From: Calothrix sp. NIES-2098
GTDB taxonomy: Bacteria > Cyanobacteriota > Cyanobacteriia > Cyanobacteriales > Nostocaceae
Direction: 5' to 3'
Assembly: GCA_002368175.1 (NCBI GenBank)
Contig: AP018172.1
Coordinates: forward strand, 6,141,001 to 6,205,000
DNA length: 64,000 nucleotides
This document shows positions 17,917 to 26,418 of this stretch, in pieces. Each line of letters starts with the position of its first letter. The first letter of the stretch is position 1. The notes below the pieces were generated by a model, which saw only the letters and a program-made list of their open reading frames with translations, did no database searches and was not told where the DNA came from. A program made the translations under genes and the position numbers.

Positions 17917-18125
17917 CAATTACTCAAAATTAGTATCGCTAATAAACATTTCCCAAAATCCTGATACAGATAGTTTTTCGTATAAGTTTAGTATTGCTAA
18001 ACTCCCAAGCGTGTATCTGTATTTATTAAGGTGAAATGCGATTAAATATTTCTCACAAAATTATTTTCCGGATGAACCAAGATAAAACTGAATAAGCCTT
18101 TATGTAAGTCTTTCTGTATAAACTT

Positions 18126-18449
18126 ATGGAAATGCCCCAACGCGTATCAATTCGCTACAAAGATACGACCTACAACACTAACGAGATACGGTTGAAAACC
18201 TTCCGTTTAGCATTTCAACTATGGGAAGAACAAACTAAAACAAGAAAAACAGAACTTTACGAATTTATCCAAACTTGCTTAAAACAGATCGATCGCCAAG
18301 ATAGATTTATGATTTCTCTATTATTCGTAGAATTAGCAGATTTAATACGTGATTCTTCTTTGGATAGGGGAATGAAAGAGGTTTTAATTAAAACATCCTT
18401 TAGGGAATTTGCTTGCGCGTTAACAGACTTTGAAGATAATTCTAAATGA
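18126..18449 (+). CDS. Small conserved-looking protein of unknown function
   Basis: A 107-residue, mostly helical, charged protein with no signal peptide and no motif I recognise. The N-terminus could be the ATG at 18126 or the one two codons on. Codon choice and composition look coding, and the frame has no close competitor. It stands alone between RNase Z and the next unknown gene, with about 200 bp of non-coding DNA on each side, so there is no operon context. Confidence 0.65.
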   Translation: MEMPQRVSIRYKDTTYNTNEIRLKTFRLAFQLWEEQTKTRKTELYEFIQTCLKQIDRQDRFMISLLFVELADLIRDSSLDRGMKEVLIKTSFREFACALTDFEDNSK

Positions 18450-18662
18450 TATTTAACTGATTAAAAATCTCAGCTTTTCTGAGGAATTTATTATAAAAAT
18501 TAGGTTATTGCTATTTCTAGCAAACAATAAATATTGGGAATAAATTATATTTCTAAGTTTGTTAGATTAGGCTTTTGTGAACTGTTTTGTCTTGGGCTGA
18601 AGGATGGCTAAATCTGTAGTGGTGAGCCACGAGACATCACATAAACCATAATCAAGGCGATC

Positions 18663-18684
18663 GCTCCTAGTATAGCCTAGGAGC
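18663..18684 (-). terminator. Hairpin over the stop codon of the 147-residue protein gene
   Basis: GCTCCTAG and CTAGGAGC form a perfect 8-bp stem around a 6-base loop. The stop codon of the minus-strand gene (18677-18679) lies in its second arm. No T run follows. Confidence 0.4.
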
Positions 18685-19120
18685 CACCCCGATCGTCGTT
18701 CGAGGAGACAGTTTTGTCTTTTTTGATACTTTCTTCTAGAGCTTGAATTTGTTCTCGTCGGGCTTCCAATTCTAGAGAACGACGTGCTAAATCTTGATTT
18801 TGCAATGTCAGCGCTTGTCGCCAATGTTCGGCTCGTTCAGCTTCCTGTTGTAAAAAGTCTGGAGTAATACCAGTAGATAGGTAGGCTTGTACTAAATGTA
18901 GTACCCAATTGGTTGCATCTTCTAATCTTTCTATGTCGCCTGTCGGCGAAAGTTCTACTAACACCAGCAATTTTTCGCTCATGGTGTTTCCTTTCCCTAA
19001 CAGTATTACCGCTTCTTCTGGAATAATTGCCCAAAGATTATCGGCTTCTTGTCGCGCCAACAAGCGCAACTGATACTGTTCTAAAAACTCGTTTTTGTGT
19101 ACCTGGGCTAAATATTGCAT
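18677..19120 (-). CDS. Unknown protein with C-terminal coiled coil
   Basis: A 147-residue protein with no recognised domain. Residues 1-95 look like a compact alpha/beta fold (DNLWAIIPEEAVILLG, KLLVLVELSPTGDIERLEDA). Residues 96-140 are a charged heptad-like helix rich in Glu, Arg and Gln, likely a coiled coil. No signal peptide or membrane segment is seen. It lies about 140 bp upstream of valS's stop codon region on the same strand, but is separated from it by non-coding DNA. I cannot assign a function. Confidence 0.7.
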   Translation of the reverse strand: MQYLAQVHKNEFLEQYQLRLLARQEADNLWAIIPEEAVILLGKGNTMSEKLLVLVELSPTGDIERLEDATNWVLHLVQAYLSTGITPDFLQQEAERAEHWRQALTLQNQDLARRSLELEARREQIQALEESIKKDKTVSSNDDRGGS

Positions 19121-19256
19121 GACTGTCGCTACTCTTCGAGAACTGCTTTGCAGAAAGCTCTAATTCAAAATTAAAAATTGGTTTTTGATTTTTGATGTTT
19201 CGGGATTTTTATGGGTAGTGGGTGAGTTAATCATCATCACCCATTACCCATTGCAG

Positions 19257-22200
19257 TTATACTAAACCACGCAGGCGATCGCGTAAAATTTCTGCTTGTT
19301 TTTGTGCCTCGGCTAAAGCATCTCGCGCACTTTGTACCACATCTTTTGGCGCTTTATCGACAAAGTTAGCGTTGCTTAATCTTGCACTCAAAGATTGGGC
19401 TTCTGTTTCGGCTTTGCTCAGGCTTTTCTCTAGCTTGGCACGTACTGCTTCAATATCCACCACACCTTTGAGGGGAATTACCACTTGTACCGTACCCACA
19501 ACACCAGCAATGGCGTTTTCTGCTGGTTCAGGCTGTGGTTCTATCTCTGGTTGATGCTTGTCTAGTGTTGGTGGGAAAAACTTCGCCCACAACTGTTGTC
19601 TAGCTTGTGCAGATAGTAAATAACGGCTAGTAAACCAAGTTGCGTAACCAAAACCTACTATTTCAAAGAAAGTTCCAAATAGGGGAACATCATCAATTGC
19701 ATTCCCAACAGTGTAAGCCAACCTAGTAAAGACAATCGCCACGATAATTAAGCCTATTGTTTTTAAACCCCTAAGAGGTTTTTTAGATGTAACTGTCGCT
19801 TTATTAGACTTATCGGCAATGGTTAAAGTCTCCACCTTCGCCAAATCTTTAATATAAGCTTGTCCCACCGTGAGGATTTGCCGTTCTGTGGGATTTTCAC
19901 TTTGGAAGTTGACTGTTACTTTTGCCCCTGGCTTAATCTCCGCCTCAGCGCGTAAATTGCGAATAGTACGAATAGTCTCAATTAGCAGTTCAAACTGTGT
20001 CTCAATCTCTGGATTGATTGAGTTGCTATCGACTTGGGGATAGGGTTGTAACGATAAAGTTTGTGGGGAAGTTGCTGGTTGTTGGGTAAGAGTTTGCCAA
20101 ATCTCCTCAGTAATATGGGGCATAAAAGGATGGAGAAGTTTTAAAATTCCTTCCAGAACGTGAGCTAGGGTTTGTTGTGCTACTCGCCGCGATGCTGGAT
20201 CTGCATCTTTTTGCAAGCGAGATTTCACCAGTTCAATATACCAGTCACAGAAGTCACCCCAAATAAATTCATATAATCCTTTAGCAGCTTCACCTAAACC
20301 ATAATTATCGATGTAATTAATAGTTTGTTTAACAACTTGATGATAGCGAGAAAGAATCCAGCGATCGCTTAATTCTGTAGCGAGGGGTTGACCTAATTGT
20401 TGGGGTGTTTGTCCGTCGAGGTTCATCATTACAAACCGGGCGGCGTTCCACAATTTATTGGCAAAGTTGCGGGAAGCTTCTACCGATGGTGACTCATCCT
20501 TTTTGCGGTCATATTCCAGCCGGATATCTTGACCTGCACCTACCACTTCCTTAACTAAGGTATAACGCAGGGCATCAGTGCCATATTTATCAATTAATAA
20601 TAGCGGGTCAATGCCATTACCTTTGGTCTTCGACATCTTTTGACCTTTTTCATCCAGCACTAACCCGTGGATATAAACGTCTTTGAATGGCATTTGTCCG
20701 GTAAAATGACCGGCCATCATCGTCATTCTGGCTACCCAGAAAAAGATAATGTCAAAGCCTGTGACTAAGGTATTGGTGGGGTAGTAAGTCGCTAAATCTT
20801 GAGTTTGTTGCGGCCAGCCTAAAGTAGAAAAAGGCCACAGTCCTGAAGAAAACCAGGTATCCAACACATCTGGGTCTTGTTCTAGCTGGACATTTTCACC
20901 AAATTGTGATTTAGCTTTTTCCCAAGCTTCATCTGCTGATTTAGCAACTACAAACGGGGTAGTATCGGTAATTTGTCCGCCTGTTTCACTGACAGCGTAC
21001 CATGCCGGAATTTGGTGTCCCCACCACAGTTGACGAGAAATACACCAATCTTTGAGTTTTACCAGCCAATCGCGATAAACCTTAGTCCAGCGATGGGGGA
21101 CAAACTCTGGCGAATTTTTCTGGTCGAGGAATTCTAGCGCCCGGTCTGCTAAGGGGCGAATTTTCACAAACCACTGAGTAGATAGCAAAGGTTCGATGGG
21201 TACTTTACCGCGATCGCTATAAGGAACAGTATGCTTATAATCTTCTACTTTCACTAAAAAGCCATCTGCCTCCAGGCGGGCAATGACATTCTTTCTAGCT
21301 ACAAAGCGGTCTTGTCCTTGAAACTCACCCCCATTGCTGTTGATAGTACCATCCTTATTCAGGATGTTAATAAACGGCAGATTGTGACGCTTACCCATTT
21401 CAAAATCATTGGGGTCATGGGCTGGAGTTACCTTCACGCAACCAGTACCGAAAGTTGGGTCTACAAATTCATCGCCAATAATCGGGATTTCTCGTTGCGT
21501 AATTGGGAGAGTTACCGTTTTACCAATTAAGTGCTTATATCTCTCATCACTGGGATTAACCGCTACTCCTGTATCACCCAGCATCGTTTCTGGCCGAGTT
21601 GTCGCCACCTCCACATAACCAGAACCATCAGTCAGCGGGTAGCGGAAGTGCCAAAGATTACCATTTACCTCTTGATTTTCCACTTCCACATCAGACACCG
21701 CCGACTGGGAAGCAGGACACCAGTTAACTAAATACTCACCGCGATAAATTAAGCCTTCCGCATACAGGCGAGTGAATGCTTCGACCACAGCCTGAGATAA
21801 ACCCTCATCCAGGGTAAACCTTTCCCGCGACCAGTCTACCGAAACACCCAAGCGGCGTAGCTGATTGACAATAAATCCGCCAGATTCCGCCTTCCATTGT
21901 TTAGCGCGATCGAGGAATTGTTCGCGCCCCAACTCATAGCGAGTTTTACCCTCAGTTTTGAGTTGCTTTTCCAGCATCGTGTGAACGGCGATGCTAGCGT
22001 GATCAGTTCCGGGTAGCCATAAAGTGTTGCGTCCCCGCATCCGGTGGTAGCGCACCAGCACATCAATCAACGCACTTTCAAAAGCGTGTCCCATGTGCAA
22101 ACTACCGGTGACATTTGGTGGCGGGATCACAACACAGTAAGGTTCGCCGCCGTGGTTAGGGTCGGCTTTGTAAACTTGGTTTTCTTCCCAGAATTTTTGC

Positions 22201-22262
22201 CATTTGGCTTCTGTGGAGAAGGGATCGTAGAGACTAGGGAGGTTAAGTGTAGTTGCGGTCAT
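19257..22262 (-). CDS. valS: Valyl-tRNA synthetase with CAAD membrane domain
   Basis: ValRS charges tRNA-Val and edits mischarged threonine. The class I signatures are present: HMGH at residues 56-59 and KMSKT near 541, with the editing insert between them and the anticodon-binding helical domain after about 640. At about residues 828-915 there is an insertion with two hydrophobic segments (IGLIIVAIVFTRLAYTVG and FFEIVGFGYATWFTSRYLL). This is the CAAD domain known from cyanobacterial Val-, Glu-, Ile- and Leu-tRNA synthetases, which anchors them to thylakoid membranes. After a Pro/Glu-rich linker, the usual C-terminal coiled-coil arm (about 930-1001) resumes. The 1001-residue length exceeds ordinary ValRS because of this insert. 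Confidence 0.97.
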   Translation of the reverse strand: MTATTLNLPSLYDPFSTEAKWQKFWEENQVYKADPNHGGEPYCVVIPPPNVTGSLHMGHAFESALIDVLVRYHRMRGRNTLWLPGTDHASIAVHTMLEKQLKTEGKTRYELGREQFLDRAKQWKAESGGFIVNQLRRLGVSVDWSRERFTLDEGLSQAVVEAFTRLYAEGLIYRGEYLVNWCPASQSAVSDVEVENQEVNGNLWHFRYPLTDGSGYVEVATTRPETMLGDTGVAVNPSDERYKHLIGKTVTLPITQREIPIIGDEFVDPTFGTGCVKVTPAHDPNDFEMGKRHNLPFINILNKDGTINSNGGEFQGQDRFVARKNVIARLEADGFLVKVEDYKHTVPYSDRGKVPIEPLLSTQWFVKIRPLADRALEFLDQKNSPEFVPHRWTKVYRDWLVKLKDWCISRQLWWGHQIPAWYAVSETGGQITDTTPFVVAKSADEAWEKAKSQFGENVQLEQDPDVLDTWFSSGLWPFSTLGWPQQTQDLATYYPTNTLVTGFDIIFFWVARMTMMAGHFTGQMPFKDVYIHGLVLDEKGQKMSKTKGNGIDPLLLIDKYGTDALRYTLVKEVVGAGQDIRLEYDRKKDESPSVEASRNFANKLWNAARFVMMNLDGQTPQQLGQPLATELSDRWILSRYHQVVKQTINYIDNYGLGEAAKGLYEFIWGDFCDWYIELVKSRLQKDADPASRRVAQQTLAHVLEGILKLLHPFMPHITEEIWQTLTQQPATSPQTLSLQPYPQVDSNSINPEIETQFELLIETIRTIRNLRAEAEIKPGAKVTVNFQSENPTERQILTVGQAYIKDLAKVETLTIADKSNKATVTSKKPLRGLKTIGLIIVAIVFTRLAYTVGNAIDDVPLFGTFFEIVGFGYATWFTSRYLLSAQARQQLWAKFFPPTLDKHQPEIEPQPEPAENAIAGVVGTVQVVIPLKGVVDIEAVRAKLEKSLSKAETEAQSLSARLSNANFVDKAPKDVVQSARDALAEAQKQAEILRDRLRGLV

Positions 22263-22324
22263 GCGGGGAAAACTAAGTTTGGAAGGACTCTAATAAATTT
22301 TGCCACAGGGTTGGAGAGGGATAT

Positions 22325-22765
22325 ATGGAAACGAACCGCGAAGGCGCGAAGTACGCTAAGGAAGATGAAAGAAGAATGAAGCAACTGAGTGAGGGAGTGG
22401 AGAGGTTAGCTTATAGAGTAATTGGGGCTGCAATTGAAGTACATCAGATATTAGGGCCTGGATTTTTAGAAGAGGTATATCATAAAGCTCTAAGAGAGGA
22501 ATTTCGCATACGCAGGATACCTCATGAGTCTGAGCATTCAGTAAAAGTAAGCTATAAAGGTTGTCCGGTAGGTGAAGGAAGATTAGATTTTTTGGTTGCG
22601 GATTTTCTAATTGTGGAGTTGAAAGCTGTTCAAAATTTAACCCCCATCCATGAGGCTCAAGTTCTCTCCTACCTGAAAATGACTAAATACCCTTTAGCCC
22701 TACTCATTAACTTTAACGTCCCCCTGCTCAAAGACGGCATCAAACGTATTATCCTCTCTTCTTAA
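22325..22765 (+). CDS. GxxExxY protein
   Basis: A member of the small GxxExxY family, named for the motif seen here as GPGFLEEVYHKAL (about residues 42-54). A second conserved block, RLDFLVADFLIVELKAV, resembles the core of PD-(D/E)XK nucleases (D...EXK), so a nuclease-like fold is plausible but unproved. The first 12 or so codons coincide with the left arm of a 40-bp inverted repeat, and the stop codon lies inside the right arm. The true start may therefore be the internal ATG at residue 19 (22379). The gene sits between valS and the MFS gene as a self-contained insert. Confidence 0.85.
   Translation: METNREGAKYAKEDERRMKQLSEGVERLAYRVIGAAIEVHQILGPGFLEEVYHKALREEFRIRRIPHESEHSVKVSYKGCPVGEGRLDFLVADFLIVELKAVQNLTPIHEAQVLSYLKMTKYPLALLINFNVPLLKDGIKRIILSS
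22330..22369. repeat. Left arm of 40-bp inverted repeat around the GxxExxY gene
   Basis: This arm matches the reverse complement of 22762-22801 at 37 of 40 positions. It is built of CGCGAAG units (…GCGAAGGCGCGAAGTACG…). The right arm ends about 6 bp before the start codon of the next gene. Confidence 0.9.
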
Positions 22766-22801
22766 TCTTCCTTCGCGTACTTCGCGACTTCGCGGTTCGT
22801 T
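22762..22801. repeat. Right arm of 40-bp inverted repeat around the GxxExxY gene
   Basis: Reverse-complement partner of 22330-22369 with three mismatches. The arm includes the GxxExxY stop codon (22763-22765). Confidence 0.9.
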
Positions 22802-22807
22802 AACTCC

Positions 22808-24070
22808 ATGAAAACTCCCTCTCCTTGGGCTTACATCCCCACCCTCTACTTCGCTGAAGGCGTCCCCAATGTCATTATCAGCAGCGTTTCCGTCATCTTC
22901 TACAAAAAACTCGGCATAGATAACGACCAAATCACCGCTTGGACAAGTTTTCTCTACCTCCCTTGGGTAATCAAAATGTTTTGGGGGCCAGTCGTAGATA
23001 TTTACGCCACAAAAAGAACATGGATACTTGTCACCCAATTTGCCATGTTTTGTTGCTTGAGTTTAGTAGCCTTATCCTTACAACTACCAAACTTCTTTTT
23101 TGTCTCCTTAGCGGCCTTAACAGTCGGAGCATTTATTTCTGCCACCTATGATATTGCCACCGATGGCTTTTATATGTTGGCTTTAAACCCAGAACAACAA
23201 GCTTTCTTTGTTGGTATCCGATCGCTTTTCTATCGCATCGCCGTATTATTCGGTAGCGGATTGTTAGTAGTTTTAGCTGGGCGATTAGAAACCACACTCA
23301 ATAATATTCCTTTAAGTTGGACTATCTCCCTAGGATTTTCCGCTGTCATCTTTGCCATTCTGTTTATCTTTCACCGCTTCGTTTTACCTTTACCAGAATC
23401 AGATAGTCCCCGTCAGACACAAACTCAATCTGAAAAGATTCCTTTTGTAGATATTATTCAAACTTATTTTCGGCAAGAAAAAATAGGCGCGATTTTAGCA
23501 TTTATCTTACTTTACCGATTAGGTGAAGCTATGCTCTTAAAGGTAGCCTCGCTATTTCTCTTAGACAAAATAGAAAAAGGCGGTTTAGCTATCTCAACTG
23601 AACAATTTGGTTTAATTTACGGAACGTTTGGCGTACTGTCCCTAATTATTGGTGGTATTTTAGGAGGAATGATAATTTCCCGTTATGGCTTAAAAAAATG
23701 CCTCTTACCAATGGCTTTAGCCTTGAACTTACCCGATCTATTTTATGTTTATCTCGCTTATTCTAAACCATCCCTGACATTAGTTTATCCCCTAGTTTCC
23801 TTAGAACAATTTGGCTATGGACTAGGCTTTACAGCCTTTAGTGTTTATTTAATGTATATTTGCCAAGGTGAATATAAAACCTCTCATTATGCCATATCTA
23901 CTGGACTGATGGCTTTAGGTCTGATGTTGCCAGGGGCAATTAGCGGTACAATTCAACAAGCAGTGGGATACCCGTTATTTTTTGTTTTGGTCTGTTTGCT
24001 AACTATTCCGGGAATGATTACTATATTTTTCATTCCATTACGAGAAGAACCTAATCGACCAACCAGTTAA
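22808..24070 (+). CDS. AmpG-like MFS transporter
   Basis: A 420-residue integral membrane protein with about twelve helices. The N-terminal WAYIPTLYFAEGVPNVI and YLPWVIKMFWGPVVD segments resemble AmpG-type permeases that import anhydro-muropeptides or GlcNAc-containing sugars during peptidoglycan recycling. The next gene, 33 bp on, is a GlcNAc-kinase-like protein, which supports a role in recovering cell-wall sugar. The substrate is inferred from family and neighbour. The ATG is only 6 bp beyond the GxxExxY inverted repeat, so that repeat may affect translation of this gene. Confidence 0.85.
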   Translation: MKTPSPWAYIPTLYFAEGVPNVIISSVSVIFYKKLGIDNDQITAWTSFLYLPWVIKMFWGPVVDIYATKRTWILVTQFAMFCCLSLVALSLQLPNFFFVSLAALTVGAFISATYDIATDGFYMLALNPEQQAFFVGIRSLFYRIAVLFGSGLLVVLAGRLETTLNNIPLSWTISLGFSAVIFAILFIFHRFVLPLPESDSPRQTQTQSEKIPFVDIIQTYFRQEKIGAILAFILLYRLGEAMLLKVASLFLLDKIEKGGLAISTEQFGLIYGTFGVLSLIIGGILGGMIISRYGLKKCLLPMALALNLPDLFYVYLAYSKPSLTLVYPLVSLEQFGYGLGFTAFSVYLMYICQGEYKTSHYAISTGLMALGLMLPGAISGTIQQAVGYPLFFVLVCLLTIPGMITIFFIPLREEPNRPTS

Positions 24071-24103
24071 CAGTAAATAAAATAGAGAGTTTTGAATTTA
24101 TCC

Positions 24104-25069
24104 ATGAATTATGTTTTAGGAATTGATGGCGGCGGTAGCAAGACAGTTTGCGTATTAATGGATGAAAATCGCCAAGTTATTAGTCGTGGGGAAGCAGGCG
24201 CATCCAACTATCAGAGTATAGGTATTGCCGCAGCGCGACAATCAATTGAATTTGCAATTATGGCGGCGACAGATCGAGCACAAAATCTCACCAAGCCGAT
24301 AAAAATTACAGCGATTTGCTTAGGGTTAGCAGGTGTGGGACGTGCAGAAGATGTTGAAGAAGTAAAAGGTTTAATCAAAGAATTACAAAATAGCGAACTA
24401 CTGCCAATAAACTGGGCATTAGCAGCATCTAATATTATCATTTCTCATGATGCTTTGATTGCTTTAGTAGGTGGGATTGGTAATACTGTAGGAATTGTCG
24501 CCGCAGCAGGTACAGGTTCGATAGTTTTTGGGCGCAATCATCAGGGAATTACCAAGCGTGTAGGTGGTTGGGGACATATTTTAGGTGATGAAGGTAGCGC
24601 CTATAAAATTGCGATCGCTGGTATACAAGCAGCATTAAAAGCCTATGATGGTACTGGGATGCCAACGAGCTTGGTAGACATTTTCAAAGTTTATCTTGAA
24701 TTGCCAAGTTTAGAACGTTTAGTTGAAGTAATATATCGCCAAGGATGGGGAGTTACACAAATAGCTGCATTAGCAGAAATTGTTGATTTAGCAGCAGCTT
24801 TAGGTGATGAAGTAGCGAATAAAATTATTGATGATGCCGTACAATATTTTGTGACAGCCACCTCCACAGTTATTGAGAAAATTTTTAGCGATCGCCCAGT
24901 TTTAGAAGTAGTTACTACAGGAAGTGTATGGCAAGGTAAATCCAAGATACATGATAGGTTTACAGCATCTCTGGCTAAGAAGTTTTCTGAAGTAAAGGTA
25001 ATGTTTCCCAAGCGTGAACCTGCTTATGGTGCGGGTTTATTGGCGTTGCAGAAGTTAGGAACTAAATAA
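24104..25069 (+). CDS. BadF/BadG-family ATPase, N-acetylglucosamine kinase-like
   Basis: A sugar kinase of the ASKHA fold. It shows GIDGGGSKT near the N-terminus (phosphate loop 1), AICLGLAGVGR, HDALIALVGG, AAAGTGSIVFG (phosphate loop 2), and GGWGHILGDEGSAYKIA, the block conserved in GlcNAc kinases of the BadF/BadG/BcrA/BcrD group. I place the start at the ATG at 24104, four codons inside a possible TTG start at 24092. It is directly downstream of the AmpG-like transporter and likely co-transcribed, giving an import-and-phosphorylate pair for amino sugars. Confidence 0.87.
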   Translation: MNYVLGIDGGGSKTVCVLMDENRQVISRGEAGASNYQSIGIAAARQSIEFAIMAATDRAQNLTKPIKITAICLGLAGVGRAEDVEEVKGLIKELQNSELLPINWALAASNIIISHDALIALVGGIGNTVGIVAAAGTGSIVFGRNHQGITKRVGGWGHILGDEGSAYKIAIAGIQAALKAYDGTGMPTSLVDIFKVYLELPSLERLVEVIYRQGWGVTQIAALAEIVDLAAALGDEVANKIIDDAVQYFVTATSTVIEKIFSDRPVLEVVTTGSVWQGKSKIHDRFTASLAKKFSEVKVMFPKREPAYGAGLLALQKLGTK

Positions 25070-25268
25070 TTTTAACGAACCACACGAGGCAATGGAGAAC
25101 ACACAGGAGAGTGAAGAGTGCGATCGCGTTTTGATATGACAGCGGTTCGCTTTTTCAAGTGTTCACCACAACACCACAGTCCCCCTAAAGCTCACCCAAT
25201 TGAGTGATGCGTTTATTCACTGTGTTACACTACATTCATATTACAAAAAATCTCAAAAGAGGCAAAAA

Positions 25269-25301
25269 ATGAACCACCTGGACTTCTTAAGCCGGACTTG
25301 A
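25269..25301 (+). other. Probable true start of the PheRS-like gene, broken by a frameshift
   Basis: The ATG at 25269 has AAGAGG just upstream and reads MNHLDFLSRT then a stop at 25299. Adding one G after CGG at 25293-25295 would give ...LSRDLTNPANG..., joining it to the downstream frame. This suggests a single-base deletion (or sequence error) at about 25294-25296. Confidence 0.6.
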
Positions 25302-26311
25302 CGAACCCGGCAAATGGTATTCATGCCATTAATCTTATCGTCTACAAAATAGCCGAAGTTCTGCAAGCATCCGGTTATCCTGAACCAACAATTTGGCGTT
25401 CTTCTCCCATCACTACGATCGCCAATAACTACGATAAGCTTTATATTCCTAGAGACAGTTTATCGCGTTCCGCCAAATACACTCGTTACCTCAGCGACGG
25501 TAGGCTACTCAGAACTCATACCACTGTCATCATGCCAGAGTTACTTTCCCACTTACAGGGGGAACAACTCATTCTCCACCCCGGTATTTGTTATCGCCGG
25601 GATGTGTTGGATAAACGTCATGTCGGGGAACCGCATCAAATGGACGCATGGTTAATTAGCCAACGTAAAAAATTAGGTAGAGAAGCTTTAGTTCAATTAA
25701 TTGCTGTTATTATCAACTCAATTCTTCCAGGTGTTTCCTATCGCCTAAATGAAACATCACATCCATATACTTGCAATGGTTTAGAAATTGAAGTGTTAGT
25801 TGATGGTAACTGGATTGAGGTAGGAGAATGTGGAGAAATTCACCCTGAATTACTTAAACCTGGCTATACAGGATTAGCATCTGGTTGGGGATTAGATCGT
25901 CTTGTGATGTTAGTAAAGGGGATAGATGATATTCGCTTATTGCGAAGCACCCATCCCCAAATAGCTGCCCAGATGACGAACCTGGAAACCTATAATCAGG
26001 TATCTAATAAACCAAGTATCAGCCGAGATATGTCTATTGTCACTGGGATAGATACTGATTTAGAAGATATTTGCGAACCAGTAATACAAGTTTTAGGAGA
26101 TGAAGCTGAACTATTAGAATCGGTGGAAATATTAAGCGACACTTCTTACTCCCAACTTCCAAAAAAAGCGATTCAACGTTTGGGTATCCAACCTCATCAG
26201 AAAAATCTGCTGGTGCGGATGACTCTTAGGAGTCTTTATGCGTCTATTACTAATCAAAAAGCTAATATCTTGCGGGAGTTGGTTTATAAACAAATTCACC
26301 AAGGTGAGTAA
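25298..26311 (+). CDS. Stand-alone PheRS-like class II synthetase with FDX-ACB domain (5' frameshifted)
   Basis: The protein resembles a one-chain phenylalanyl-tRNA synthetase. Residues 1-235 form the class II catalytic core, with a motif 2-like segment (CYRRDVLDKRHVGEPHQMDAW) and motif 3 (SGWGLDRLVMLVKGIDDIRLL). Residues about 243-337 form a ferredoxin-fold anticodon-binding domain (SISRDMSIVTG...). Monomeric PheRS of this layout is known from mitochondria; bacteria normally use PheS2-PheT2. It lacks the PheS coiled coil. The listed start is a TTG with no good ribosome site; the authentic start is probably the ATG at 25269, disrupted by a one-base shift. It may be a paralogue with another amino-acid activating role. 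Function unassigned. Confidence 0.75.
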   Translation: MTNPANGIHAINLIVYKIAEVLQASGYPEPTIWRSSPITTIANNYDKLYIPRDSLSRSAKYTRYLSDGRLLRTHTTVIMPELLSHLQGEQLILHPGICYRRDVLDKRHVGEPHQMDAWLISQRKKLGREALVQLIAVIINSILPGVSYRLNETSHPYTCNGLEIEVLVDGNWIEVGECGEIHPELLKPGYTGLASGWGLDRLVMLVKGIDDIRLLRSTHPQIAAQMTNLETYNQVSNKPSISRDMSIVTGIDTDLEDICEPVIQVLGDEAELLESVEILSDTSYSQLPKKAIQRLGIQPHQKNLLVRMTLRSLYASITNQKANILRELVYKQIHQGE

Positions 26312-26418
26312 TTAGACGCGGAAGGAGACGCGGGGACACGGGGACAGAGAAAATTTTTCTTTTCCTCTCTACAGCAGGTTTCTATCTCAACTTGTTTTCT
26401 TAAAAATTTGTCCCCGCG

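Noticed and set aside
18567..18824. 85-codon minus-strand frame
   Set aside because: Shadow of the 3' half of the 147-residue protein gene in another frame, with Ser/Arg-rich nonsense composition.
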